Below are positions 41,782-50,142 of a stretch of DNA of 50,142 nucleotides, in pieces. The notes beneath the pieces are model-generated. The model had not been told where the DNA came from, made no database searches, and saw only the letters and a list, made by a program, of their open reading frames with translations. Within the stretch, counting starts at the first letter, position 1; each line of letters begins with the position of its first letter. Made by a program: the position numbers and the translations under genes. Location of the stretch: NCBI GenBank assembly GCA_947457545.1, contig CANGXD010000013.1, positions 1-50,142 on the forward strand. Direction: 5' to 3'. The DNA is from Gemmatimonadaceae bacterium. GTDB lineage: Bacteria > Gemmatimonadota > Gemmatimonadetes > Gemmatimonadales > Gemmatimonadaceae.

Positions 41782-42231
41782 CTATTCCGCCGACTTCCTC
41801 GCCTGCGACAGGTAGGCCGGCTCCAGCTCGAGCAGATTGGCCATTTTCCGGATGAGATAGGCCTCCTGCTCGTCAAAATCCCCGTCGGCGAGCACCACCT
41901 GCCACATCAGCTCCGCCAGCACGATGCGCTGGCCGACGTTGTACTCCTTGACCACCTGACGGGTGAACACGAAGTGGTCGACCGCATCGCGGTTGGCCGC
42001 AGCGGCCTCCGCCAGGAGTTCTTTGGCGCCGGCCGCGTCGACACCGAAATGCCGCTGCATGATTTCCAGAATGCGGTGCTGCTCTTCGTCGCTGAACTGG
42101 CCATCGGCACAGGCCAACTCCACGAGCAGCGCGCAGGCGGCAATACGCACATCGTGCGGATGCACCCGCGAGTGCGCCCCCGCGGATCCGGGGACGCTGT
42201 CGCTCACCAACCGTCGTAGTGCTTCGAACAT
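41782..42231 (-). CDS. TerB-family protein
   Basis: 149 residues, predicted cytosolic and all-helical. Two acidic loops, ACADGQFSDEEQ and VLADGDFDEQEA, are the paired metal-binding-like motifs of the TerB tellurite-resistance family, separated by the helical RQVVKEYNVGQRIVLAELMW. No other ter genes are near, so a true tellurite phenotype is doubtful; lone TerB proteins are usually linked to membrane or stress roles of unknown nature. It starts 18 bases after the sortilin-like gene stop and is probably co-transcribed with it. Confidence 0.88.
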   Translation of the reverse strand: MFEALRRLVSDSVPGSAGAHSRVHPHDVRIAACALLVELACADGQFSDEEQHRILEIMQRHFGVDAAGAKELLAEAAAANRDAVDHFVFTRQVVKEYNVGQRIVLAELMWQVVLADGDFDEQEAYLIRKMANLLELEPAYLSQARKSAE

Positions 42232-42249
42232 GATCGTCGTGACTCCGCC

Positions 42250-45200
42250 TTACATGCGGCGCTGCGGCCCGATCGCGCGATCGAGCTTGGCCTTCACCGC
42301 TTCCAGCTCGAGGCGCAACACGTTGTAGCGATCGAGGGCATCCTTACCCACCTTCTGGTCGGCGCGAGCCGTCATGCCCGCGAGGTAGGTGATGTGCGCC
42401 TGCAGCCCCGGCTTGCCGTAGCGGATGGGCTGGGTGTTCACCACTTCACTCACTTCCCTCACCTGCTTGGCCGTATCGGCTGCGGCACCGGTCGCGCCCT
42501 TGTACTTCTGCTCTGCGGCACGCACCCGCGTGAGCAGCGCGTTCACGTCCGCCACCATCTCGCGCATCTTCACGTTGTGGGCGAACTGCGCCTGCAGGTC
42601 GGCTTCGGTGGTGCCATCAGCCGCCAGACGCGGATCGATGCGCACGCGAAGCGGCACCGTCTCCGTCTGTCCGGCAATCATCACCTTGGCCGTATACGTG
42701 CCCGGCGGCGCCGCCAGGCCGTTCTGGTGCTGCATGTTCCACACGAAGCGGTTGAGCCCCGCCTTCTTGGTGACGAGGTTCATCGTCGGGCCCTCGGCCA
42801 CCAGCGGCGCACGACCACCACGACCGGCAAGCATCGCCTCATCGGGCTCCTCGTCTTCACCACCACGACGACGCGGGGGCGCCACCGGTGCCACACCACT
42901 CTTGAAGCTGTTCACCACCTTGCCAGCCGCATCGGTGATCTCGATACGCACCGTATCGCTGAGTTCAGCGGGCAGATAGTAGTCGATCGTCGGCCCGAGA
43001 AGCGACTGCGCCACGTTGGTCTTGTAGCCATCGCGCGGACGGAACACGGTCGCCGGAGCACTGGTCGTCGTCGGACCGATCTGCTGCAGCGGCGCGATGT
43101 TGTCGAGAATCCACGCCGCACGGCCCTGCGTCGCAATCACGAGATCGCCGCGGTGCACGCGGATATCGTTGATGGGGATGATCGGCATGTTCAGGTTGAA
43201 CGGCTGCCAGTGTCCACCATTGTCGAACGAGATGTACAGACCGAACTCCGTACCCGCGTACAACAGCCCTTCACGCACGGGGTCTTCACGCACGACGCGC
43301 ACCGGGTTGTCGGCGGCAATGCCGTTGCTGCCGTCGGTGAGCAGCTTCCACGTCTTGCCGTAATCGTTCGTGAGGTAGATGTACGGCTTGTAGTCGCCGA
43401 GCAGGTAGCGATAGGTGGCGAAGTACGCCGATCCCTTGCGGTGCGGCGAGGCATCGATCCACGCCACACGCCCGCCGTCGCCGAGTCCCTTGGGCGTGAT
43501 CCGCGACCACGTCTTGCCGTCGTCGCGGGTGACGGAGAACGGGCCATCGTTGGAACCGGTCCAGATGACGCCCTTCTCGAGCGACGACTCCGTGATGGCG
43601 TACAGCGTGCTGTAGAACTCCTCACCCGTCACGTCACGCGTGATCGGCTGGCCGCTCCCGCCCTGACAGCACTTGGGGAACGCCGTCAGATCGGGCGAAA
43701 TCTTGTCCCAGGACGCGCCATTGTTGCGCGAGCGGTGGAGGTACTGCGAGCCGTAGTAGATGACCTTCGGATCGTGCGGCGACGTCGCCATCGGCGTCGT
43801 GCGTTGCATGCGGAAAATCAGGTCGCCACCGTCGTTGCCGTACAGCGACTGCGCGCCGATCCAGTAGTTCTTGATCACGCCCGCCTTGACGTTCATGACC
43901 GAGTACTGGCCCTTGCAGTTGCCGTGCACGAGGTTCTCGTCCGACGGATGCGGAATGATCGGACCGGTTTCACAGCCGGGCCCCACACGCACCGCCGACA
44001 TGTTAAACGGGTTGTTCATGCTCGGCACGATGTACGTGCTGTTGTCCTGCTGTGCCATGTACAGGTTGTACGGGAACGCATTGTCGAGCCACACGCCGTA
44101 GAACTCGGCCGTGGGCTGGATATCCTGCGAGCTCCACGTCTTGCCACCGTCGAACGACACGTTCGCGCCACCGTCGTTCGACTGCACCATGATGTTGGAA
44201 TCTTTGGGATTGATCCAGATATCGTGGTTGTCGCCGTGCGGTGTGCGGAACGGCGTGACCGTCTTGCCGCCGTCGGTGCTCTTGTAGAACGTTTCGGCGC
44301 CGCCGTACACGACATCGGCGTTGTTCGGATCCGCGCCGAGCGACGTGTAGTAGAACGGGCGCGTAATGAGACCGGGCGTGCTATTCACCTGCTGCCAGCG
44401 CTCGCCGCCATCATCGCTGCGATACAAACCACCCCCCGGCAGCGCTTCGACGAGCGCGTACAGCCGCTGCGGGTTTGCGGCGGTCACCGCGATGTTGCCC
44501 TTGCCCGTGAGTTCGTTGGGGAGGCCGGTGCCGCGAATGTTCTTCCACGTTTCGCCGCCGTCGGTGCTCTTGTAGAAGCCGCCTTCGCGCGAACCGGAGA
44601 TGATCGACCACGGCTTGCGCTCAATGCGGTTCATCCACGCATACACGACATTGGGATTGCCCGGCTGCAGCTCGACATCCATGGCGCCGGTGCTGTCGCT
44701 CACGTACAGCGTCTTCTTCCACGTCTTGCCACCGTCGACCGTCTTGAAGACGCCGCGTTCGTTGTTCGGCTTGAAGATGTCGCCATACGACGCCACCCAG
44801 ACGATGTCCGGGTTGGTGGGGTGAATGCGCACCGCACCGGTCTGGCCGGCGTTGTACAGGCCACGGAATTCCCACGTCTTCCCCGCATCACCCGAGCGGT
44901 AGATGCCACGCCCCGTGGACACGTTGGAGCGCACCCCGTCCGAGCCGGTGCCGAGCCAGATGATGTTGGGATCGCTTTCCGCGACGGCCACCGAGCCCAT
45001 CGACCCGACCGGCACCTTGTTGTCCGTCAGGGGCTCCCAGCTTTCGCCGCCATTGGTGGTGCGCCAGAGTCCACCGCTGGCCACGCCCATGTAGAAGGTC
45101 TTGGGCTGCGACGGGACGCCGGTGACAGTCGTGACGCGACCGCCGCGGGAATGGCCGACGAGGCGGTACGACATGCCTCGGAATAGCGTCGGATCCACCG

Positions 45201-45336
45201 AGGCCATCATGGGCGCCTTGGGGGCGGCGGCGGGACGGGCGGCGGCAGCGCGGGCGGCCGGTCGCGGGGCCTGTGCCACCGCGAGCGCGGGAGCGAGGCC
45301 GAGCAGAACGAGAGTTGCCGAAACGGAACGGCGCAT
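42250..45336 (-). CDS. Secreted sortilin-like (VPS10/BNR repeat) beta-propeller protein
   Basis: 1028 residues with a signal peptide (SATLVLLGLAPALAVAQA) and an Ala/Pro-rich segment. The body (about 55-760) is made of BNR/Asp-box blades: GGLWRTTNGGESWEPL, GIYRSGDAGKTWEF, GVFKTVDGGKTWKKT, GGFYKSTDGGETWKN, GLYRSDDGGERW, as in sortilin/Vps10 and glycosidase-like bacterial proteins. The C-terminal part has an Ig-like strand-rich domain (VRIEITDAAGKVVNSFKSG, RFVWNMQHQNG) and a helical end (about 930-1028). The family is abundant in Gemmatimonadota and Acidobacteria; often labelled glycosyl hydrolase, but no catalytic residues can be named. TerB follows it. Confidence 0.87.
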   Translation of the reverse strand: MRRSVSATLVLLGLAPALAVAQAPRPAARAAAARPAAAPKAPMMASVDPTLFRGMSYRLVGHSRGGRVTTVTGVPSQPKTFYMGVASGGLWRTTNGGESWEPLTDNKVPVGSMGSVAVAESDPNIIWLGTGSDGVRSNVSTGRGIYRSGDAGKTWEFRGLYNAGQTGAVRIHPTNPDIVWVASYGDIFKPNNERGVFKTVDGGKTWKKTLYVSDSTGAMDVELQPGNPNVVYAWMNRIERKPWSIISGSREGGFYKSTDGGETWKNIRGTGLPNELTGKGNIAVTAANPQRLYALVEALPGGGLYRSDDGGERWQQVNSTPGLITRPFYYTSLGADPNNADVVYGGAETFYKSTDGGKTVTPFRTPHGDNHDIWINPKDSNIMVQSNDGGANVSFDGGKTWSSQDIQPTAEFYGVWLDNAFPYNLYMAQQDNSTYIVPSMNNPFNMSAVRVGPGCETGPIIPHPSDENLVHGNCKGQYSVMNVKAGVIKNYWIGAQSLYGNDGGDLIFRMQRTTPMATSPHDPKVIYYGSQYLHRSRNNGASWDKISPDLTAFPKCCQGGSGQPITRDVTGEEFYSTLYAITESSLEKGVIWTGSNDGPFSVTRDDGKTWSRITPKGLGDGGRVAWIDASPHRKGSAYFATYRYLLGDYKPYIYLTNDYGKTWKLLTDGSNGIAADNPVRVVREDPVREGLLYAGTEFGLYISFDNGGHWQPFNLNMPIIPINDIRVHRGDLVIATQGRAAWILDNIAPLQQIGPTTTSAPATVFRPRDGYKTNVAQSLLGPTIDYYLPAELSDTVRIEITDAAGKVVNSFKSGVAPVAPPRRRGGEDEEPDEAMLAGRGGRAPLVAEGPTMNLVTKKAGLNRFVWNMQHQNGLAAPPGTYTAKVMIAGQTETVPLRVRIDPRLAADGTTEADLQAQFAHNVKMREMVADVNALLTRVRAAEQKYKGATGAAADTAKQVREVSEVVNTQPIRYGKPGLQAHITYLAGMTARADQKVGKDALDRYNVLRLELEAVKAKLDRAIGPQRRM

Positions 45337-45466
45337 GCGTCAGGGAGGGTTAGAGGTGCAGCCGCGGGGGGCGAGGCTTCTGTAAAGCTTACGTCCGTGC
45401 GGCCGTCGTGTTGAGCGGTGGGCGGCAATACCGGTGGCCGGCGCTGCCGCGCTGTGCTGTCGCGTC

Positions 45467-46483
45467 CTACCGGGCAATCGCCCCCGCCTCGATCCCCTTG
45501 GCAAGGTCGAACACCTGCCCAACGGCGCCCACCACACAGGTGGACCGGTCGAGCCCCAGCGTTTTGCGGAAACGGTAGACCACCTCGACTCCCGTGCAGT
45601 GTGCGCCGATCAACTGGCGCACGCCGGCCGCCTTGAGCCGCTGTTCCGTCCAGACAAGCGTCTCTTCCGACGCGCCAAACAGGTGAATGCCGCCGATGAG
45701 CGCATGGACCGGCGCCGGTCGCACACTGTCCCGTGCATGATCGATGATGTTCACCACACCTGCGTGGCCGCAGCCAGTAAGCACCACCAGCCCCCGGTCC
45801 GTGTCGAACACCATCGACATATCCTCTGGGACCGTGTCTTCGAGCATTTGCGATCCGACCTTCACGAGGGGCGGACGCGACTGCGGATTGGGCGAGCCCC
45901 AGTTGCGTTCGTTATGCCGGCGCGGCACCGGGCCGGTCAACCACACGCCAGGATAGAGCTCGGTGGGCTTGGCATGTACCGCAAAGCGGCCGCCGGTTGC
46001 TTCGTATAGCGGACGAAAGCGATTCATCGCGTTCAAATCGTCGTTGCTTCCGCTGCGCAGTCGGGGGGCGAAAATACCGTCGGCCACGTGCGCGTTTCCC
46101 AAGGCATCGGCACGCTTGGCAGCAAGTTCCGTCCGCAAGGGCACAAGGCCGATCGTGTGATCACCATGGTTGTGACTCAACACCACGTCTGGCACCGTAT
46201 CCAGCGCCACCTTCAACTCACGCGCATTGCGTGCGACGACATCCTCGTGTGCACCCGTATCGAACAGAATGCGGCGACCGTCCACCTCGACCAGCGCGGC
46301 GAATCCCCATTCCCCGATGCCGGCGTCGGCCAGCATGGTGGAGAGGATCGTGATGCGCAGCTGGCTCACCTTACGGCGGGGCGCGATGCTCGGCGCTGCT
46401 CCGCTGTGCAACAGCGACGGCATGACTGGGAGTGATAGACCGGCAAGGGTCAGCTGCCGTACAAGATTACGCCGGGAGATCAT
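45467..46483 (-). CDS. Tat-exported MBL-fold hydrolase
   Basis: 338 residues. The start MISRRNLVRQLTLAG (46483) gives a twin-arginine-type signal. The MBL fold has ILFDTGAHEDVV, the zinc motif LSHNHGDHTIG, LTGCGHAGVVNII and GAHCTGVEVV; this arrangement is that of the group near the methanopterin enzyme beta-ribofuranosylaminobenzene 5'-phosphate synthase, where many exported bacterial members have no known substrate. It starts 39 bases after the stop of the amidohydrolase, so the two exported hydrolases form an operon. Confidence 0.85.
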   Translation of the reverse strand: MISRRNLVRQLTLAGLSLPVMPSLLHSGAAPSIAPRRKVSQLRITILSTMLADAGIGEWGFAALVEVDGRRILFDTGAHEDVVARNARELKVALDTVPDVVLSHNHGDHTIGLVPLRTELAAKRADALGNAHVADGIFAPRLRSGSNDDLNAMNRFRPLYEATGGRFAVHAKPTELYPGVWLTGPVPRRHNERNWGSPNPQSRPPLVKVGSQMLEDTVPEDMSMVFDTDRGLVVLTGCGHAGVVNIIDHARDSVRPAPVHALIGGIHLFGASEETLVWTEQRLKAAGVRQLIGAHCTGVEVVYRFRKTLGLDRSTCVVGAVGQVFDLAKGIEAGAIAR

Positions 46484-46522
46484 GGGGTTCGAGAGGTGTG
46501 AGAAGTGCAAGAGAAGATCGGA

Positions 46523-48148
46523 TTACTGCGCGCGCAACGCCCGGCCCGGACTCGCGAGGTGCTGGCCGTCGCGGAGGGCGACTACCCCGTTGACCACTAC
46601 CGCAGCGATCCCGGTGGCGTACTGGAAAGGATTGGCAAACGTGGCGGTGTCGGCGACCGTATCGGCGTTGAAGACGACGACATCGCCGGCCATGCCCACC
46701 GCCAGTCGTCCGCGATCACGCAGATGTACCCGGTCGGCGGGCCGCGCGGTCATCTTGTGAATCGCATCGGCCAACGTCAACGCTTTGCGCTCGCGCACGA
46801 AGCGCCCCAGCACGCGCGGCATCGTCCCCGCACCACGCGGATGCGGGCTGCCACGTCGAGTCGGTCCGTCAATCGCAAAGCCACCGCCGTCGGAGCAGAC
46901 CATGCCGTACTCATGGCCGAGCAGGCGGTCGAGGTTGGCCTCGCTCATCGCAAAGCCGAGCATCCCCACATCGACATTGTTGCGACGCAGCAGCCCCACG
47001 GCAGCGACGTACGGGTCTTCTCCACGGGACATCGCCCACGCCCCCAGCCGCTTCCCCTCCGCATCGCGGTCCTGCGGGTTGCTCACGCGCGCAATCTGCA
47101 CGTTGTCCCATCCGCCGATGACATCGACTTTGGCCAGCGACTCGGTGCGAACGCGGGGGGCCGTCGCCGGGTCGTCGAGGCGACGGAGGAAGGCCGTGTC
47201 GCCCCCGTCACGCGCCCACACCGGAAACAGGTTCGTGAGTCCCGTCTGATACGCTTCGTACGGGTAGACGTCGAACCAGGCGTCGATCCCCGCCGCGCGC
47301 GCGTCGCGAAGCCGCGCCAACGAGGCGTCGATCTTGGGCCAGTTGCGCGTGCCCTGCTGCTTGAGATGCGAGATCTGCAACGGACACCGAGCCCCGCGCG
47401 CGACGGCAATGGACTCGTCGATCGCCTCGAGCAGCTCGTTGTCTTCGTTGCGCATGTGCGTGGCATACGGGAGGCGTCGCGACGACAAGGGACGGCAGAG
47501 CGCGATGAGTTCGTCGAGTGAGGCGAAGGCCCCCGGCGTATACTCCAGCCCCGTCGACGCGCCACAGGCACCCTCCTGCACTGCCCGTTCGACCATCGCC
47601 GTCATGCGTGTGAGTTCGTCGGCCGTGGCCTTACGGTCATCCTCGCCGACCACGGCGCCGCGTACCGTACCGAGCCCGATCATGGACGCCACGTTGACGG
47701 ACGGTTTCAGGGTGTCGAGCTCACGCGCCCAGTTCGCGAACGACTTGGCCTCGCTGCCGGTGAAACGCGAACTCCCGTCGGCACCAACGACAATCGTGGT
47801 AATCCCCTGACGGATGACCGACTCCGCGCGCGGGTCCTCCCGCAGATTCCCGTCGCCGTGTGAGTGGATGTCGACGAAGCCTGGCGCCACCACGAGCCCC
47901 CGCGCATCGATTTCTTCGCGGCCGCGGTCGGGCAGCGTGGCCGCCATGGCGCTGATGCGCCCGTTACGAACGGCCACATCCAGAACTCGGCCGTCTCGCC
48001 CTGTCCCATCGAACACGGTTCCACCGCGCACGACGAGGTCATGGGTCGCTTGACCAGACACTGGTGTGGCGGTTGTCCAGACGTGCCCCAGCGGGACAGC
48101 CGCAACCGCTAGCGTCCCCTGCTTTACGAAGCTCCGCCGTGTAGTCAT
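46523..48148 (-). CDS. Tat-exported N-acyl-D-amino-acid deacylase-like amidohydrolase
   Basis: 541 residues. MTTRRSFVKQGTLAVAAVP is a twin-arginine-type signal. The amidohydrolase family is shown by LVVRGGTVFDGTGRDG, GLVVAPGFVDIHSHGDGNL (metal-binding HxH), STGLEYTPGAFAS, YATHMRNEDNELLEAIDE, LQISHLKQQG, VCSDGGGFAIDGPT (catalytic Asp) and RGRLAVGMAGDVVVFN. These fit D-aminoacylases/N-acyl-D-glutamate deacylases, which free D-amino acids from acylated forms, perhaps from cell-wall debris. The start at 48148 is chosen for the signal. First gene of an operon with the Tat-exported MBL protein. Confidence 0.88.
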   Translation of the reverse strand: MTTRRSFVKQGTLAVAAVPLGHVWTTATPVSGQATHDLVVRGGTVFDGTGRDGRVLDVAVRNGRISAMAATLPDRGREEIDARGLVVAPGFVDIHSHGDGNLREDPRAESVIRQGITTIVVGADGSSRFTGSEAKSFANWARELDTLKPSVNVASMIGLGTVRGAVVGEDDRKATADELTRMTAMVERAVQEGACGASTGLEYTPGAFASLDELIALCRPLSSRRLPYATHMRNEDNELLEAIDESIAVARGARCPLQISHLKQQGTRNWPKIDASLARLRDARAAGIDAWFDVYPYEAYQTGLTNLFPVWARDGGDTAFLRRLDDPATAPRVRTESLAKVDVIGGWDNVQIARVSNPQDRDAEGKRLGAWAMSRGEDPYVAAVGLLRRNNVDVGMLGFAMSEANLDRLLGHEYGMVCSDGGGFAIDGPTRRGSPHPRGAGTMPRVLGRFVRERKALTLADAIHKMTARPADRVHLRDRGRLAVGMAGDVVVFNADTVADTATFANPFQYATGIAAVVVNGVVALRDGQHLASPGRALRAQ

Positions 48149-48197
48149 GAAAGGATGTGAAACAGGGGTGCGCCCAAAAGGCCAGCAATTCCTCAAA

Positions 48198-48227
48198 TTG
48201 GCACGTATGCGTGCAGTGCGTTAGGCT
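48198..48227 (+). promoter_or_regulatory. Candidate promoter for the SulP-carbonic anhydrase operon
   Basis: TTGGCA (48198-48203) matches five of six -35 positions; TAGGCT (48222-48227) lies 18 bases on and matches three of six. It is in the 132-base divergent gap, about 55 bases before the SulP start. Confidence 0.25.
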
Positions 48228-48280
48228 CCCCATACCTGACCGCGTGCTGTCAGACCGATGGCCTCCCCCCTGCCCCGCGA

Positions 48281-49864
48281 ATGTCACTCCCCAGCGCAGC
48301 GATCCCTACCGGATCCCCGTCCGCGGCCTCACCGCTGTTCGCCCATTGGCGCGACGATCTCCCAGCCTCGCTCGTGGTGTTTCTCGTGGCGCTCCCGCTC
48401 TGCCTGGGCGTGGCGCTCGCCTCCGGCGCGCCCCTGCTGTCGGGGGTCATAGCGGGTGTAGTCGGTGGCATTATCGTGGGCGCCATCTCCGGCTCCCCAC
48501 TCATGGTCAGCGGGCCGGCTGCTGGGTTGACCGCCATCGTAGTGGCGGGCATCGCCCAGGTAGGCGGATTTCCGCGATTCCTGCCCGCGGTCATCCTTGG
48601 CGGTGTCATTCAGCTGGCCCTCGGCGCTGCCCGTGCGGGTGTCATCGGCTACTACTTCCCGTCTGCCGTCATCAAGGGAATGCTGGCCGCCATCGGCCTC
48701 ACGCTCATTCTCAAGCAGATCCCGCACGCGGTGGGCTACGACGCCGATTTCGAAGGCGACATGGCCTTCGTCGATCCGTCCGGCGAGAACACTTTCAGCG
48801 CCCTCAGCGCTGCGTTCAGTCAAGTGCAGCCCGGAGCCATCGCGGTCGCGGTGCTCGGTGGCGCCCTCATGCTCCTGTGGCCGAAGACGCCCATGGCGCG
48901 CATCAAACTGCTGCCAGCGCCGTTGGCGGCGGTCGCCGTTGGGGTCGGCCTGAACGAACTGCTCAAGGCGCTCGAGCCGAGTTTCGCCATTCGCGGCACT
49001 CACCTGGTATCGTTGCCGGCCACCGGCGTGGGAGGACTTCTCTCGCAGATCGCCCGCCCCGATTGGAGCGCCCTGCGTGACCAACAGGTGTGGATGCTGG
49101 CCGCCACGCTCGGCATCGTGGCCAGTCTTGAATCGCTCCTGAGTCTCGAGGCCACGAACAAACTCGACCCGGAAAAGCGTGACGGCTCGGCCAACCGTGA
49201 GCTGTTCGCGCAGGGCATCGGCAACATCGTGTCGGGCTTCTTCGGTGGCCTGCCTGTCACGGGCGTCATCGTGCGCAGTTCGGCCAACGTCGATGCCGGT
49301 GGTCGTACGCGGCTGTCGGCCATCTCACACGGGCTCCTCCTGGTTGTGGCGGTGCTGTTGCTCGCCCCCTTGCTCAATCGGATTCCGTTGTCGGCGCTCG
49401 CCGCGGTTCTCCTCGTTACCGGTTTCAAGCTCACGACGCCGGCGCTGTGGAAGAGCGCGTGGTATCTCGGACGATCGCATTTCATTCCGTTCGCGGTCAC
49501 GATCATCGCCATTCTCTTCACCGATCTGCTGCGCGGCATTGGTATTGGGCTGGTGGTCGGCATCGGGTTCATTCTCGCCGAACACATGCGTCGTCCGGCA
49601 CTCAAGAAGGTGAGTCCGCCCGGCGCGATTCTTACCCGGTACGAGCTTCCCGACCAGGTGACCTTTCTCAGCAAGGCCAACCTCATGCGCGTACTCGACG
49701 AGCTACCGGCGGGGTGCCGCGTGGAAATCGACGGGCGCAAGACGTCGCGCTTTGACTACGATGCGCTCGAAGCCCTGCTCTCGTTCCGCGAAACGGCTCG
49801 GACGCGGAACATCGATTACCGCCTCGTGGGAATTCCCGAGACGAACCTTACGCCCGCACACTGA
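48281..49864 (+). CDS. SulP-family anion transporter, likely bicarbonate
   Basis: 527 residues with 10-12 membrane helices: DDLPASLVVFLVALPLCLGVAL is the SulP start, LMVSGPAAGLTAIVVAGI the conserved substrate region, and ESLLSLEATNKLDPEKRDGS and ELFAQGIGNIVSGFFGGLPV the second core repeat. A short C-terminal STAS-like domain follows (about 455-520, DYDALEALLSF). Neighbouring carbonic anhydrase, only ten bases downstream, points to bicarbonate as substrate, as in BicA-type transporters; sulfate cannot be excluded from sequence alone. Confidence 0.9.
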   Translation: MSLPSAAIPTGSPSAASPLFAHWRDDLPASLVVFLVALPLCLGVALASGAPLLSGVIAGVVGGIIVGAISGSPLMVSGPAAGLTAIVVAGIAQVGGFPRFLPAVILGGVIQLALGAARAGVIGYYFPSAVIKGMLAAIGLTLILKQIPHAVGYDADFEGDMAFVDPSGENTFSALSAAFSQVQPGAIAVAVLGGALMLLWPKTPMARIKLLPAPLAAVAVGVGLNELLKALEPSFAIRGTHLVSLPATGVGGLLSQIARPDWSALRDQQVWMLAATLGIVASLESLLSLEATNKLDPEKRDGSANRELFAQGIGNIVSGFFGGLPVTGVIVRSSANVDAGGRTRLSAISHGLLLVVAVLLLAPLLNRIPLSALAAVLLVTGFKLTTPALWKSAWYLGRSHFIPFAVTIIAILFTDLLRGIGIGLVVGIGFILAEHMRRPALKKVSPPGAILTRYELPDQVTFLSKANLMRVLDELPAGCRVEIDGRKTSRFDYDALEALLSFRETARTRNIDYRLVGIPETNLTPAH

Positions 49865-49874
49865 GCGCCTACGC

Positions 49875-50142
49875 ATGGAAAATTTCCGCAAGATCATTCA
49901 GCACAATCGTGAGTGGGCGGCGGCCATGAAGGAGGCCGATCCCGAGTACTTCGAAAAGCGCGCCGCCAAGCAGGAACCGCATTACCTGTACATCGGCTGC
50001 TCCGACAGTCGCGTCCCGGCGAACGTGGTGACCGGGACCGAACCGGGCGAACTGTTCGTGCATCGCAACATCGCCAATGTGGTGTTGCCGAGCGATCTGA
50101 ACGTGATGAGCGTGCTGCAGTACGCCGTCGAAGTGCTCGATG
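49875..50142 (+). CDS. Beta-class carbonic anhydrase (3' end outside window)
   Basis: Interconverts CO2 and bicarbonate. 89 codons are visible from ATG 49875. The N-terminus MENFRKIIQHNREWAAAM and the active-site segment YIGCSDSRVPANVV, with zinc-binding Cys and the Asp-Arg dyad, followed by GELFVHRNIANVV, are those of the beta class; the remaining His and Cys ligands lie beyond the window edge. The HRNIANVV and SDLNVMSVLQYAVEVL segments resemble the group related to E. coli Can/eukaryotic beta enzymes. It is translationally close to the SulP gene. Confidence 0.93.
   Translation, partial: MENFRKIIQHNREWAAAMKEADPEYFEKRAAKQEPHYLYIGCSDSRVPANVVTGTEPGELFVHRNIANVVLPSDLNVMSVLQYAVEVLD

Noticed and set aside
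41782-42231. TerB gene as part of a tellurite-resistance or phage-defence island.
   Set aside because: No other ter genes, nucleases, helicases or mobile genes are nearby; it follows the sortilin-like gene as a housekeeping-type neighbour.
42394-45186. Open frame of 930 codons opposite the sortilin-like gene.
   Set aside because: Same composition artefact; the minus-strand protein shows repeated Asp-box blades and a signal peptide.

Overview
The window looks like a 50 kb chromosomal segment of a Gram-negative, GC-rich bacterium, most likely a member of the Gemmatimonadota. The basis is the protein make-up: SusC/SusD pair, DUF1592/DUF1552 pair, short carboxypeptidase-regulatory/plug proteins, DUF2911, sortilin-like propellers, a tricorn-type protease, and a eukaryote-type NADP isocitrate dehydrogenase. 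This assignment is an inference; there is no rRNA in the window to test it. I saw no tRNA, CRISPR array, transposase, integrase or recognisable transcription factor. Most genes start without a strong Shine-Dalgarno sequence, and a large share encode exported proteins.

Layout. 1-1631: end of a sugar-type ABC importer (permease, single-domain ATPase). 1737-8175: a two-gene operon of a HupE/UreJ-type membrane protein fused to a cytochrome c and a PQQ-type dehydrogenase, start and stop codons overlapping, flanked by two secreted NHL-propeller proteins. 8213-8287: a large hairpin. 8350-9136: a secreted RidA and an FmdB zinc ribbon. 9142-15067: DUF1592 (two haem c motifs), DUF1552 and ankyrin genes in one minus-strand operon. 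15302-16285: a secreted HpaI-aldolase-like protein. 16600-21064: SusD and SusC. 21677-24032: a small cytochrome c divergent from a Tat-exported lipoprotein flavoenzyme with a DUF2834 partner. 24035-29051: MBL hydrolase, PepSY membrane protein, tricorn-like protease. 29214-32732: a lipoprotein phosphodiesterase divergent from a plug-TonB fusion and a surface-adhesin-E-like protein. 32766-35230: DMT exporter and multicopper oxidase. 35323-38935: rpsP, rimM, trmD, a single-domain asparaginase, icd. 39303-42231: gamma-glutamyltransferase, DUF2911, TerB. 42250-48148: sortilin-like propeller protein, then two Tat-exported hydrolases. 48281-end: SulP transporter and beta carbonic anhydrase.

How the genes may work together. 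Three loci pair an extracytoplasmic redox enzyme, or a protein of unknown activity, with c-type haem: HupE-cytochrome with PQQ dehydrogenase, DUF1592 with DUF1552, and cytochrome c with the flavoenzyme. The cytochrome domains of the first and third are clearly of the same family. The surrounding genes (SusCD, peptidases, deacylase, gamma-glutamyltransferase, asparaginase, MBL hydrolases) suggest scavenging of peptides, amino-acid derivatives and sugars outside the cytoplasm. The least familiar architectures are the barrel-less plug fused to a TonB C-terminal domain (31132-32280) and the HupE-cytochrome c fusion (4985-6823).
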